A stretch of 64,000 bases of DNA, from positions 269,080 to 333,079 of the forward strand of contig CAUJNA010003813.1 in NCBI GenBank assembly GCA_963377175.1, given 5' to 3'. Within the stretch, counting starts at the first letter, position 1. Each line of letters starts with the position of its first letter. Under the pieces are notes generated by a model. The model was not told the origin of the DNA, did not search any database, and was given only the letters and a program-made list of their open reading frames with translations. Shown one piece after another: positions 32,700 to 43,690 of the stretch. The DNA comes from Effrenium voratum. Taxonomy: Eukaryota > Sar > Dinophyceae > Suessiales > Symbiodiniaceae. Position numbers and translations under genes: made by a program.

Positions 32700-35330
32700 A
32701 GTGTTAGCTTGGGCTTGGATAAGGGCTGGTTGGGGTTGGCCCGATTGGATGCATTCGGCCTTGCAGCTTTTGTCTTGCGGCTCGCCTTGCGCTTTCAGAG
32801 CAGCCATTGCTTGATTTGTAGGAAGCCAGGCGTGCTTGCACTGCACTACAGCCAGATTGGCCGAGCCCACACTTGTTGCGGGGCCATGACTTTCTACCAG
32901 GGAATCCGGGCTCGCTCTGAAGATCCTTGCATCTGCCCTTGTGATGGACCTCACCAAAGACCGTTCTACTTTGCGCATTCTGTCCAAGCGAGCCTCGTGT
33001 ATATTAATTAGAACTATTTGCCGCTTTGAAGCAGCGGAAAAATGATAATTGATTCATTGACACTCGAAGCCCCCTTCCGCCTCGCAAAGGGGACTGCCCA
33101 ATGCGTTAGAAAGGGAGCTACATCTGAAACGGCCAGCCAATGCAATCGAAACTTTGGGCATTGCCCAGTTGCACAGCTGAAACTATTTCACCAACTATTT
33201 ACATCAGCGAGAGATGGAGTTGTTGCCAGCCTCCTTCATGGGCGTGCCATCTACCAAGTAGCCAACGTCAGCCGCGTATGCAGACGCAGGCAAAGGGGAG
33301 CCCGGTGTGTGCTGGTCTGGCTGAATGTTCTCGGGGTGATTGATGGCATTCCCGGCTCGGTTCATGGGAGTGCCATCTGGCAAGTAGCCCACCTCGTTGG
33401 CAAAGTTGGCGCGCGGCAAGGGCGAACCCGGTGTGTGACGGTCAGGCTGAACGTTCTCAGGATGGTTCAGAGCGTTGCCAGCTTTGTTCAAAGGCGTGCC
33501 ATCAGGCAGGTATCCCACGTCGTTCACGTAGTGCAGGTCAGCAAAGGAATCCTTCTGGAGCGAATACTCAAAGCCCCCGCTGCGCCTGACTTGCGAAGCA
33601 AATCCCACAAACGCCGCAGCAGCCAAGGCCTGTGGTGCTGAAGCAGTGGCCGAGGAAATCGAAGAGCTTGCCGGGGGTGCTGCCTGTGTTGCCGCCCCAC
33701 CCTTCAAGGAGTTGTTGCCCGCTGCCTTCAGGGGTGTGCCGTCCACCAAGTACCCCACATCCGCTGCGTAGACCGAAGTGGGCAGCGGAGAACCCGGGTT
33801 GTGAAGGTCTGGCTGCATCCTCTCCGGGTGGTTGATGGCATTGCCTGCAGCGTTCAGGGGCGTTCCGTCCGGAAGGTAGCCGACCGAGTTCGCAAACAGC
33901 GCTCTTGGCAACGGAGCTCCCGGATTGTGCAGATCTGGCTGGATGCTCTCAGGGTGGTTGATGGCATTGCCTGCCCTGTTCATGGGAGTTCCGTCCGGCA
34001 AGTAGCCCACGTCATTGGTGTACTCCAAGTCGGCATACACGTCCTTCTGGTTGCTGTAGGGATATTGAATTCCATGGGCTCCATGCTTGCCTTGAGCGGC
34101 TGTCATAGTAGCAGGTGAGCTTGTCGTTGAAGGCAAGCTTGCCGCCGGCACTGGCGCTGCCTGTGTTGCCGCCCCACCCTTCAAGGAGTTGTTGCCCGCT
34201 GAATTGAGGGGTGTGCCGTCCACCAAGTACCCCACATCCGCTGCGTAGACCGAAGTGGGCAGCGGAGAACCCGGGTTGTGAAGGTCTGGCTGCATCCTCT
34301 GCGGGTGGTTGATGGCATTACCTGCAGCGTTCAGGGGCGTTCCGTCCGGCAGGTAGCCAACCGAGTTCGCAAACAGCGCTCTTGGCAACGGAGCTCCCGG
34401 ATTGTGCAGATCTGGCTGGATGCTCTCAGGGTGGTTGATGGCATTGCCTGCCCTGTTCATTGGAGTTCCGTCCGGCAAGTAGCCCACGTCATTGGTGTAC
34501 TCCAAGTCGGCATACACGTCCTTCTGGTTGCTGTAGGGATATTGAATTCCATGGGCTCCATGCTTGCCTTGAGCGGCTGTCATAGTAGCAGGTGAGCTTG
34601 TCGTTGAAGGCATGCTTGCCGCCGGCACTGGCGCTACCTGTGTTGCCGCCCCACCCTTCAAGGAGTTGTTGCCCGCTGCATTCAGGGGTGTGCCGTCCAC
34701 CAAGTACCCCACGTCCGCGGCGTAGGTGGAGGCAGGGAGCGGTGAACCATTCTTGTGCTGGTCTGGTTGCATCCTCTCCGGGTGGTTGATGGCATTGCCT
34801 GCAGCATTCAGGGGTGTGCCGTCCGGCAGGTAGCCAACCGAGTTCAGGAAGTGACCCCGAGGAAGCTCAGAACCATCCACATGTGGGTCTGCACCCACCC
34901 TCTCCGGATGGTTGATGGCGTTGCCCGCCTTGTGCATGGGTGTGCCATCCGGCAAGTAGCCGACATCATTGAGGTAGGCAAGATCGGCGTAGGCATTCCT
35001 CTGCCGCTCGTAAAGCGCCTCTCCACGAGCGACCTTGGATTTGCGCCCACGCGCATGAATGCCAACGGCAGCAGCCACTGCCACTGCCCCGCATGAGCCG
35101 GCTGACCAGGCCGATGTGGCACTTGGCGCCGTCGTAGAAGCAGCTTGGTGGCTCATTTGCCGTGGCGGCGTGGCAGGGGTGGGGGTGGCCACAAAGGCCT
35201 CCGCACTCATCAAGGCACTGGCACCAACAACCATTGCGCAGGATCGCGACATCTCTCAGGCGACAGAGCTACCACAAATTCAACTATTGGTCAGGGACTG
35301 TCTAGCCGGCAAATTGCTGCGAGCAAACAC
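32700..35330 (-). repeat. Right arm of large inverted repeat (array unit B)
   Basis: Reverse-complement counterpart of 25575-28216. Units A and B share a distinctive end of the 3' spacer (AACCCCAACCAGCCC-like) that differs from the spacers of the other units, so A and B are each other's closest relatives at that end. Confidence 0.9.
33204..35252 (-). CDS. Plastid-targeted GYLPDGTP-repeat protein, copy B
   Basis: 682 codons, intact, in opposite orientation to copy A and with the same leader, four-module layout and length. Differences from A are few and cluster in the inter-module linkers (for example VAPVPAASMPSTTSSPATMT against A's QAAPVLAASMPSTPSSP). First of four head-to-tail minus-strand units with a period of about 2.77 kb. 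The upstream 85 bp is shared by all copies and includes an AG (CTCGCAG) that could be a trans-splice acceptor. Confidence 0.9.
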   Translation of the reverse strand: MSRSCAMVVGASALMSAEAFVATPTPATPPRQMSHQAASTTAPSATSAWSAGSCGAVAVAAAVGIHARGRKSKVARGEALYERQRNAYADLAYLNDVGYLPDGTPMHKAGNAINHPERVGADPHVDGSELPRGHFLNSVGYLPDGTPLNAAGNAINHPERMQPDQHKNGSPLPASTYAADVGYLVDGTPLNAAGNNSLKGGAATQVAPVPAASMPSTTSSPATMTAAQGKHGAHGIQYPYSNQKDVYADLEYTNDVGYLPDGTPMNRAGNAINHPESIQPDLHNPGAPLPRALFANSVGYLPDGTPLNAAGNAINHPQRMQPDLHNPGSPLPTSVYAADVGYLVDGTPLNSAGNNSLKGGAATQAAPVPAASLPSTTSSPATMTAAQGKHGAHGIQYPYSNQKDVYADLEYTNDVGYLPDGTPMNRAGNAINHPESIQPDLHNPGAPLPRALFANSVGYLPDGTPLNAAGNAINHPERMQPDLHNPGSPLPTSVYAADVGYLVDGTPLKAAGNNSLKGGAATQAAPPASSSISSATASAPQALAAAAFVGFASQVRRSGGFEYSLQKDSFADLHYVNDVGYLPDGTPLNKAGNALNHPENVQPDRHTPGSPLPRANFANEVGYLPDGTPMNRAGNAINHPENIQPDQHTPGSPLPASAYAADVGYLVDGTPMKEAGNNSISR

Positions 35331-35977
35331 CTGAAGCCTGGTGGATGTCCAAAACAACATACAACACACACAAGTAGCCTTGTCAACAAGATGACAATCC
35401 CCCCTTCCCCCCCAAGACAAGTCGCTCCTATCATGTCACTGCCTTTTCAAACTCCGCTGCATGGATTAGATTGATAAACACAAAGTGCATCCACGAAATC
35501 AGCCTTGGCCCGATTGCATGCATTCAATTCGGCCTTGCAGCTTTTGTTTTGCGGCTCGCCTTGCGCTTTCAGAGCAGCCATTGCTTGATTTGTAGGAAGC
35601 CAGGCGTGCTTGCACTGCACTACAGCCAGATTGGCCGAGCCCACACTTGTTGCGGGGCCATGACTTTCTACCAGGGAATCCGGGCTCGCTCTGCAGATCC
35701 TTGCATCTGCCCTTGTGATGGACCTCACCAAAGACCATTCTACTTTGCGCATTCTGTCCAAGCGAGCCTCGTGTATATTAATTAGAACTATTTGCCGCTT
35801 TGAAGCAGCGGAAAAATGATAATTGATTCATTGACACTCGAAGCCCCCTTCCGCCTGGCAAAGGGGACTGCCCAATGCGCTAGAAAGGGAGCTACATCTG
35901 AAACGGCCAGCCAATGCAATCGAAACTTTGGGCATTGCCCAGTTGCACAGCTGAAACTATTTCACCAACTATTTACA
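35253..35977 (-). other. Array spacer between copies B and C
   Basis: About 725 bp, nearly identical to the other spacers. It contains a CA-rich run, a C-rich tract (CCCCCCTTCCCCCCC at 35399-35413), and a 104-codon minus-strand frame (35447-35761). No TATA box is evident, as usual in dinoflagellates. Promoter and polyadenylation signals for both flanking genes must lie here. Confidence 0.6.
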
Positions 35978-38026
35978 TCAGCGAGAGATGGAGTTGTTGC
36001 CAGCCTCCTTCATGGGTGTGCCATCCACCAAGTAGCCAACGTCAGCCGCGTATGCAGACGCAGGCAAAGGCGAGCCCGGTGTGTGCGGGTCTGGCTGCAT
36101 GTTCTCGGGGTGATTGATGGCATTCCCGGCTCGGTTCATGGGAGTGCCATCTGGCAAGTAGCCCACCTCGTTGGCAAAGTTGGCGCGCGGCAAGGGCGAA
36201 CCCGGTGTGTGACGGTCAGGCTGCACGTGCTCAGGATGGTTCAGAGCGTTGCCAGCTTTGTTCAAAGGCGTGCCATCAGGCAGGTATCCCACGTCGTTCA
36301 CGTAGTGCAGGTCAGCAAAGGAATCCTTCTGGAGCGAATACTCAAAGCCCCCGCTGCGCCTGACTTGCGAAGCAAATCCCACAAACGCCGCAGCAGCCAA
36401 GGCCTGTGGTGCTGAAGCAGTGGCCGAGGACATCGAAGAGCTTGCCGGAGGTGCTGCCTGTGTTGCCGCCCCACCCTTCAAGGAGTTGTTGCCCGCTGCA
36501 TTGAGGGGTGTGCCATCCACCAAGTACCCCACATCCGCTGCGTAGACCGAAGTGGGCAGCGGAGAACCCGGGTTGTGCAGGTCTGGCTGCATCCTCTCCG
36601 GGTGGTTGATGGCATTGCCTGCAGCGTTCAGGGGCGTTCCGTCCGGAAGGTAGCCGACCGAGTTCGCAAACAGCGCTCTTGGCAACGGAGCTCCCGGATT
36701 GTGCAGATCTGGCTGGATGCTCTCAGGGTGGTTGATGGCATTGCCTGCCCTGTTCATTGGAGTTCCGTCCGGCAAGTAGCCCACGTCATTGGTGTACTCC
36801 AAGTCGGCATACACGTCCTTCTGGTTGCTGTAGGGATATTGAATTCCATGGGCTCCATGCTTGCCTTGAGCGGCTGTCATAGTAGCAGGTGAGCTTGTCG
36901 TTGAAGGCATGCTTGCCGCCGGCACTGGCGCTACCTGTGTTGCCGCCCCACCCTTCAAGGAGTTGTTGCCCGCTGCATTGAGGGGTGTGCCGTCCACCAA
37001 GTACCCCACATCCGCTGCGTAGACCGAAGTGGGCAGCGGAGAACCCGGGTTGTGCAGGTCTGGCTGCATGCTCTCCGGGTGGTTGATGGCATTGCCTGCA
37101 GCGTTCAGGGGCGTTCCGTCCGGAAGGTAGCCAACCGAGTTCGCAAACAGCGCTCTTGGCAACGGAGCTCCCGGATTGTGCAGATCTGGCTGGATGCTCT
37201 CAGGGTGGTTGATGGCATTGCCTGCCCTGTTCATTGGAGTTCCGTCTGGCAAGTAGCCCACATCATTGGTGTACTCCAAGTCGGCATACACGTCCTTCTG
37301 GTTGCTGTAGGGATATTGAATTCCATGGGCTCCATGCTTGCCTTGAGCGGCTGTCATAGTAGCAGGTGAGCTTGGCGTTGAAGGCATGCTTGCCGCCGGC
37401 ACTGGCGCTGCCTGTGTTGCCGCCCCACCCTTCAAGGAGTTGTTGCCCGCTGCATTCAGGGGTGTGCCGTCCACCAAGTACCCCACGTCCGCGGCGTAGG
37501 TGGAGGCAGGGAGCGGTGAACCATTCTTGTGCGGGTCTGGTTGCATCCTCTCCGGGTGGTTGATGGCATTGCCTGCAGCATTCAGGGGTGTGCCGTCCGG
37601 CAGGTAGCCAACCGAGTTCAGGAAGTGACCCCGAGGAAGCTCAGAACCATCCACATGTGGGTCTGCACCCACCCTCTCCGGATGGTTGATGGCGTTGCCC
37701 GCCTTGTGCATGGGTGTGCCATCCGGCAAGTAGCCGACATCATTGAGGTAGGCAAGATCGGCGTAGGCATTCCTCTGCCGCTCGTAAAGCGCCTCTCCAC
37801 GAGCGACCTTGGATTTGCGCCCACGCGCATGAATGCCAACGGCAGCAGCCACTGCCACTGCCCCGCATGAGCCGGCTGACCAGGCCGATGTGGCACTTGG
37901 CGCCGTCGTAGAAGCAGCTTGGTGGCTCATTTGCCGTGGCGGCGTGGCAGGGGTGGGGGTGGCCACAAAGGCCTCCGCACTCATCAAGGCACTGGCACCA
38001 ACAACCATTGCGCAGGATCGCGACAT
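35978..38026 (-). CDS. Plastid-targeted GYLPDGTP-repeat protein, copy C
   Basis: 682 codons, intact, with the same bipartite plastid leader and twelve GYL(P/V)DGTP motifs. The third repeat of the third module keeps LNAAGNN where A and B have LKAAGNN, and the last module reads HPENMQPDPH, so it is a distinct allele-like variant. Tandem arrays of intron-less near-identical genes are the usual arrangement of highly expressed dinoflagellate genes, so strong expression is inferred. Confidence 0.9.
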   Translation of the reverse strand: MSRSCAMVVGASALMSAEAFVATPTPATPPRQMSHQAASTTAPSATSAWSAGSCGAVAVAAAVGIHARGRKSKVARGEALYERQRNAYADLAYLNDVGYLPDGTPMHKAGNAINHPERVGADPHVDGSELPRGHFLNSVGYLPDGTPLNAAGNAINHPERMQPDPHKNGSPLPASTYAADVGYLVDGTPLNAAGNNSLKGGAATQAAPVPAASMPSTPSSPATMTAAQGKHGAHGIQYPYSNQKDVYADLEYTNDVGYLPDGTPMNRAGNAINHPESIQPDLHNPGAPLPRALFANSVGYLPDGTPLNAAGNAINHPESMQPDLHNPGSPLPTSVYAADVGYLVDGTPLNAAGNNSLKGGAATQVAPVPAASMPSTTSSPATMTAAQGKHGAHGIQYPYSNQKDVYADLEYTNDVGYLPDGTPMNRAGNAINHPESIQPDLHNPGAPLPRALFANSVGYLPDGTPLNAAGNAINHPERMQPDLHNPGSPLPTSVYAADVGYLVDGTPLNAAGNNSLKGGAATQAAPPASSSMSSATASAPQALAAAAFVGFASQVRRSGGFEYSLQKDSFADLHYVNDVGYLPDGTPLNKAGNALNHPEHVQPDRHTPGSPLPRANFANEVGYLPDGTPMNRAGNAINHPENMQPDPHTPGSPLPASAYAADVGYLVDGTPMKEAGNNSISR

Positions 38027-38750
38027 CTCTCAGGCGACAAAGCTACCACAAATTCAACTATTGGTCAGGGACTGTCTAGCCGGCAAATTGCTGCGAGCAA
38101 ACACCTGAAGCCTGGTGGATGTCCAAAACAACATACAACACACACAAGTAGCCTTGTCAACAAGATGACAATCCCCCTTGCCCCCCAAGACAAGTCGCTC
38201 CTATCATGTCACTGCCTTTTCAAACTCCGCTGCATGGATTAGATTGATAAACACAAAGTGCATCCACGAAATCAGCCTTGCTCCGATTGCATGCATTCAA
38301 TTCGGCCTTGCAGCTTTTGTTTTGCGGCTCGCCTTGCGCTTTCAGAGCAGCCATTGCTTGATTTGTAGGAAGCCAGGCGTGCTTGCACTGCACTACAGCC
38401 AGATTGGCCGAGCCCACACTTGTTGCGGGGCCATGACTTTCTACCAGGGAATCCGGGCTCGCTCTGAAGATCCTTGCATCTGCCCTTGTGATGGACCTCA
38501 CCAAAGACCATTCTACTTTGCGCATTCTGTCCAAGCGAGCCTCGTGTATATTAATTAGAACTATTTGCCGCTTTGAAGCAGCGGAAAAATGATAATTGAT
38601 TCATTGACACTCGAAGCCCCCTTCCGCCTCGCAAAGGGGACTGCCCAATGCGTTAGAAAGGGAGCTACATCTGAAACGGCCAGCCAATGCAATCGAAACT
38701 TTGGGCATTGCCCAGTTGCACAGCTGAAACTATTTCACCAACTATTTACA
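38027..38750 (-). other. Array spacer between copies C and D
   Basis: Same structure as the B-C spacer with a handful of substitutions. The 104-codon minus-strand frame is again open (38220-38534). Confidence 0.6.
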
Positions 38751-40796
38751 TCAGCGAGAGATGGAGTTGTTGCCAGCCTCCTTCATGGGGGTGCCATCCA
38801 CCAAGTAGCCAACGTCAGCCGCGTATGCAGACGCAGGCAAAGGGGAGCCCGGTGTGTGCTGGTCTGGCTGAATGTTCTCGGGGTGATTGATGGCATTCCC
38901 GGCTCGGTTCATGGGAGTGCCATCTGGCAAGTAGCCCACCTCGTTGGCAAAGTTGGCGCGCGGCAAGGGCGAACCCGGTGTGTGACGGTCAGGCTGACGT
39001 TCTCAGGATGGTTCAGAGCGTTGCCAGCTTTGTTCAAAGGCGTGCCATCAGGCAGGTATCCCACGTCGTTCACGTAGTGCAGGTCAGCAAAGGAATCCTT
39101 CTGGAGCGAATACTCAAAGCCCCCGCTGCGCCTGACTTGCGAAGCAAATCCCACAAACGCCGCAGCAGCCAAGGCCTGTGGTGCTGAAGCAGTGGCCGAG
39201 GACATCGAAGAGCTTGCCGGCGGTGCTGCCTGTGTTGCCGCCCCACCCTTCAAGGAGTTGTTGCCCGCTGCCTTCAGGGGTGTGCCGTCCACCAAGTACC
39301 CCACATCCGCTGCGTAGACCGAAGTGGGCAGCGGAGAACCCGGGTTGTGCAGGTCTGGCTGCATCCTCTCCGGGTGGTTGATGGCATTGCCTGCAGCGTT
39401 CAGGGGCGTTCCGTCCGGAAGGTAGCCGACCGAGTTCGCAAACAGCGCTCTTGGCAACGGAGCTCCCGGATTGTGCAGATCTGGCTGGATGCTCTCAGGG
39501 TGGTTGATGGCATTGCCTGCCCTGTTCATTGGAGTTCCGTCCGGCAAGTAGCCCACATCATTGGTGTACTCCAAGTCGGCATACACGTCCTTCTGGTTGC
39601 TGTAGGAATATTGAATTCCATGGGCTCCATGCTTGCCTTGAGCATCTGCCATAGTAGCAGGTGAGCTTGGCGTTGAAGGCATGCTTGCCGCCAGCACTGG
39701 CGCTGCCTGTGTTGCCGCCCCACCCTTCAAGGAGTTGTTGCCCGCTGCATTGAGGGGTGTGCCGTCCACCAAGTACCCCACATCCGCTGCGTAGACCGAA
39801 GTGGGCAGCGGAGAACCCGGGTTGTGCAGGTCTGGCTGCATCCTCTCCGGGTGGTTGATGGCATTGCCTGCAGCGTTCAGGGGCGTTCCGTCCGGCAGGT
39901 AGCCAACCGAGTTCGTGCAAACAGCGCTCTTGGCAACGGAGCTCCCGGATTGTGCAGATCTGGCTGGATGCTCTCAGGGTGGTTGATGGCATTGCCTGCC
40001 CTGTTCATTGGAGTTCCGTCCGGCAAGTAGCCCACGTCATTGGTGTACTCCAAGTCGGCATACACGTCCTTCTGGTTGCTGTAGGGATATTGAATTCCAT
40101 GGGCTCCATGCTTGCCTTGAGCGGCTGTCATAGTAGCAGGTGAGCTTGGCGTTGAAGGCATGCTTGCCGCCGGCACCGGGCTACCTGTGTTGCCGCCCCA
40201 CCCTTCAAGGAGTTGTTGCCCGCTGCATTGAGGGGTGTGCCGTCCACCAAGTACCCCACGTCCGCGGCGTAGGTGGAGGCAGGGAGCGGTGAACCATTCT
40301 TGTGCGGGTCTGGTTGCATCCTCTCCGGGTGGTTGATGGCATTGCCTGCAGCATTCAGGGGTGTGCCGTCCGGCAGGTAGCCAACCGAGTTCAGGAAGTG
40401 ACCCCGAGGAAGCTCAGAACCATCCACATGTGGGTCTGCACCCACCCTCTCCGGATGGTTGATGGCGTTGCCCGCCTTGTGCATGGGTGTGCCATCCGGC
40501 AAGTAGCCGACATCATTGAGGTAGGCAAGATCGGCGTAGGCATTCCTCTGCCGCTCGTAAAGCGCCTCTCCACGAGCGACCTTGGATTTGCGCCCACGCG
40601 CATGAATGCCAACGGCAGCCGCCACTGCCACTGCCCCGCATGAGCCGGCTGACCAGGCCGATGTGGCACTTGGCGCCGTCGTAGAAGCAGCTTGGTGGCT
40701 CATTTGCGGCGGCGTGGCAGGGGTGGGGGTGGCCACAAAGGCCTCCGCACTCATCAAGGCACTGGCACCAACAACCATTGCGCAGGATCGCGACAT
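38751..40796 (-). pseudogene. GYLPDGTP-repeat protein, copy D, frameshifted
   Basis: Full-length relative of copies A-C but with three indels: one base missing near 40178, two extra bases near 39917 and one base missing near 38994. They sum to zero, so the end of the gene returns to frame. A 3-base in-frame deletion lies in the leader near 40703 and is shared with copy E. The leader and module 1 are intact in the first 210 or so codons. Either a decaying copy or uncorrected long-read errors in a high-identity array. Confidence 0.8.
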
Positions 40797-41556
40797 CTCT
40801 CAGGCGACAGAGCTACCACTTACCACAAATTCAACTATTGGTCAGGGACTGTCTAGCCGGCAAATTGCTGCGAGCAAACACCTGAAGCCTGGTGGATGTC
40901 CAAAACAACACACAACACACACACAGTAGCCTTGTCAACAAGATGACAATCCCCCCTTCCCCCCCAAGACAAGTCGCTCCTATGATGTCACTGCCTTTTC
41001 AAACTCCGCTGCATGGAATAGAAAGATTGATAAACACAAAGTGCATCCACGAAATCAGCCTTGGCCCGATTGCATGCATTCAATTCGGCCTTGCAGCTTT
41101 TGTTTTGTGGCTCGCCTTGCGCTTTCAGAGCAGCCATTGCTTGATTTGTAGGAAGCCAGGCGTGCTTGCACTGCACTACAGCCAGATTGGCCGAGCCCAC
41201 ACTTGTTGCGGGGCCATGACTTTCTACCAGGGAATCCGGGCTCGCTCTGCAGATCCTTGCATCTGCCCTTGTGATGGATCACGGCGCACTGTCTCGTGCC
41301 AAGCAGACCATTCATACTTTGCGCATGGAGTACATCATGCCTCGGTATATTAATTAGAACTATTTACTATTTGCCGCTTTGAAGCAGCGGAAAAATGATA
41401 ATTGATTCATTGACACTCGAAGCCCCCTTCCGCCTCGCAAAGGGGACTGCCCAATGCGCTAGAAAGGGAGCTACATCTGAAACGGCCAGCCAATGCAATC
41501 GAAACTTTGGGCATTGCCCAGTTGCACAGCTGAAACTATTTCACCAACTATTTACA
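40797..41556 (-). other. Array spacer between copies D and E
   Basis: Similar to the other spacers but with a duplicated TACCACT near 40815 and a replaced segment at about 41278-41345 that disrupts the 104-codon frame seen in the other spacers. Confidence 0.6.
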
Positions 41557-43600
41557 TCAGCGAGAGATGGAGTTGTTGCCAGCCTCCTTCATGGGGTGCC
41601 ATCCACCAAGTAGCCAACGTCAGCCGCGTATGCAGACGCAGGCAAAGGGGAGCCCGGTGTGTGCGGGTCTGGCTGAATGTTCTCGGGGTGATTGATGGCA
41701 TTCCCGGCTCGGTTCATGGGAGTGCCATCTGGCAAGTAGCCCACCTCGTTGGCAAAGTTGGCGCGCGGCAAGGGCGAACCCGGCGTGTGACGGTCAGGCT
41801 GCACGTTCTCAGGATGGTTCAGAGCGTTGCCAGCTTTGTTCAAAGGCGTGCCATCAGGCAGGTATCCCACGTCGTTCACGTAGTGCAGGTCAGCAAAGGA
41901 ATCCTTCTGGAGCGAATACTCAAAGCCCCCGCTGCGCCTGACTTGCGAAGCAAATCCCACAAACGCCGCAGCAGCCAAGGCCTGTGGTGCTGAAGCAGTG
42001 GCCGAGGACATCGAAGAGCTTGCCGGAGGTGCTGCCTGTGTTGCCGCCCCACCCTTCAAGGAGTTGTTGCCCGCTGCATTGAGGGGTGTGCCGTCCACCA
42101 AGTAGCCCACATCCGCTGCGTAGACCGAAGTGGGCAGCGGAGAACCCGGGTTGTGCAGGTCTGGCTGCATCCTCTCCGGGTGGTTGATGGCATTGCCTGC
42201 AGCGTTCAGGGGCGTTCCGTCCGGCAGGTAGCCGACCGAGTTCGCAAACAGCGCTCTTGGCAACGGAGCTCCCGGATTGTGCAGATCTGGCTGGATGCTC
42301 TCAGGGTGGTTGATGGCATTGCCTGCCCTGTTCATTGGAGTTCCGTCCGGCAAGTAGCCCACATCATTGGTGTACTCCAAGTCGGCATACACGTCCTTCT
42401 GGTTGCTGTAGGGATATTGAACTCCATGGGCTCCATGCTTGCCTTGAGCGGCTGTCATAGTAGCAGGTGAGCTTGGCGTTGAAGGCATGCTTGCCGCCGG
42501 CACCGGGGCTGCCTGTGTTGCCGCCCCACCCTTCAAGGAGTTGTTGCCCGCTGCATTGAGGGGTGTGCCGTCCACCAAGTAGCCCACATCCGCTGCGTAG
42601 ACCGAAGTGGGCAGCGGAGAACCCGGGTTGTGCAGGTCTGGCTGCATCCTCTCCGGGTGGTTGATGGCATTGCCTGCAGCGTTCAGGGGCGTTCCGTCCG
42701 GCAGGTAGCCAACCGAGTTCGCAAACAGCGCTCTTGGCAACGGAGCTCCCGGATTGTGCAGATCTGGCTGGATGCTCTCAGGGTGGTTGATGGCATTGCC
42801 TGCCCTGTTCATTGGAGTTCCGTCCGGCAAGTAGCCCACATCATTGGTGTACTCCAAGTCGCATACGCGTCCTTCTGGTTGCTGTAGGGATATTGAATTC
42901 CATGGGCTCCATGCTTGCCTTGAGCGGTTGTCATAGTAGCAGGTGAGCTTGGCATTGAAGGCATGCTTGCCGCCGGAACTGGCGCTACCTGTGTTGCCGC
43001 CCCACCCTTCAAGGAGTTGTTGCCCGCTGCATTCAGGGGTGTGCCGTCCACCAAGTACCCCACGTCCGCGGCGTAGGTCGAGGCAGGGAGCGGTGAACCA
43101 TTCTTGTGCGGGTCTGGTTGCATCCTCTCCGGGTGGTTGATGGCATTGCCTGCAGCATTCAGGGGTGTGCCGTCCGGCAGGTAGCCAACCGAGTTCAGGA
43201 AGTGACCCCGAGGAAGCTCAGAACCATCCACATGTGGGTCTGCACCCACCCTCTCCGGATGGTTGATGGCGTTGCCCGCCTTGTGCATGGGTGTGCCATC
43301 CGGCAAGTAGCCGACATCATTGAGGTAGGCAAGATCGGCGTAGGCATTCCTCTGCCGCTCGTAAAGCGCCTCTCCACGAGCGACCTTGGATTTGCGCCCA
43401 CGCGCATGAATGCCAACGGCAGCAGCCACTGCCACTGCCCCGCATGAGCCGGCTGACCAGGCCGATGTGGCACTTGGCGCCGTCGTAGAAGCAGCTTGGT
43501 GGCTCATTTGCGGCGGCGTGGCAGGGGTGGGGGTGGCCACAAAGGCCTCCGCACTCATCAAGGCACTGGCACCAACAACCATTGCGCAGGATCGCGACAT
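41557..43600 (-). pseudogene. GYLPDGTP-repeat protein, copy E, frameshifted
   Basis: Fifth copy, with the same leader carrying the 3-base deletion shared with D. One base is missing near 42861 (start of module 2) and one near 41595 (last few codons), leaving a 263-codon N-terminal frame and a 422-codon C-terminal frame. Being the outermost unit, its upstream flank diverges after about 43690. The same sequencing-error caveat as for D applies. Confidence 0.8.
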
Positions 43601-43690
43601 CTCTCAGGCGACAGAGCTACCACAAATTCAACTATTGGTCAGGGACTGTCTAGCCGGCAAATTGCTGCGAGCAAACACCTGAAGCCTGGT

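Noticed and set aside
33042..33641. 199-codon frame antisense to array copy B (and its equivalents in C, D and E)
   Set aside because: Shadow frame of the repeat protein, with Val/Arg-rich text explained by reverse complement of the GYLPDGTP repeat.
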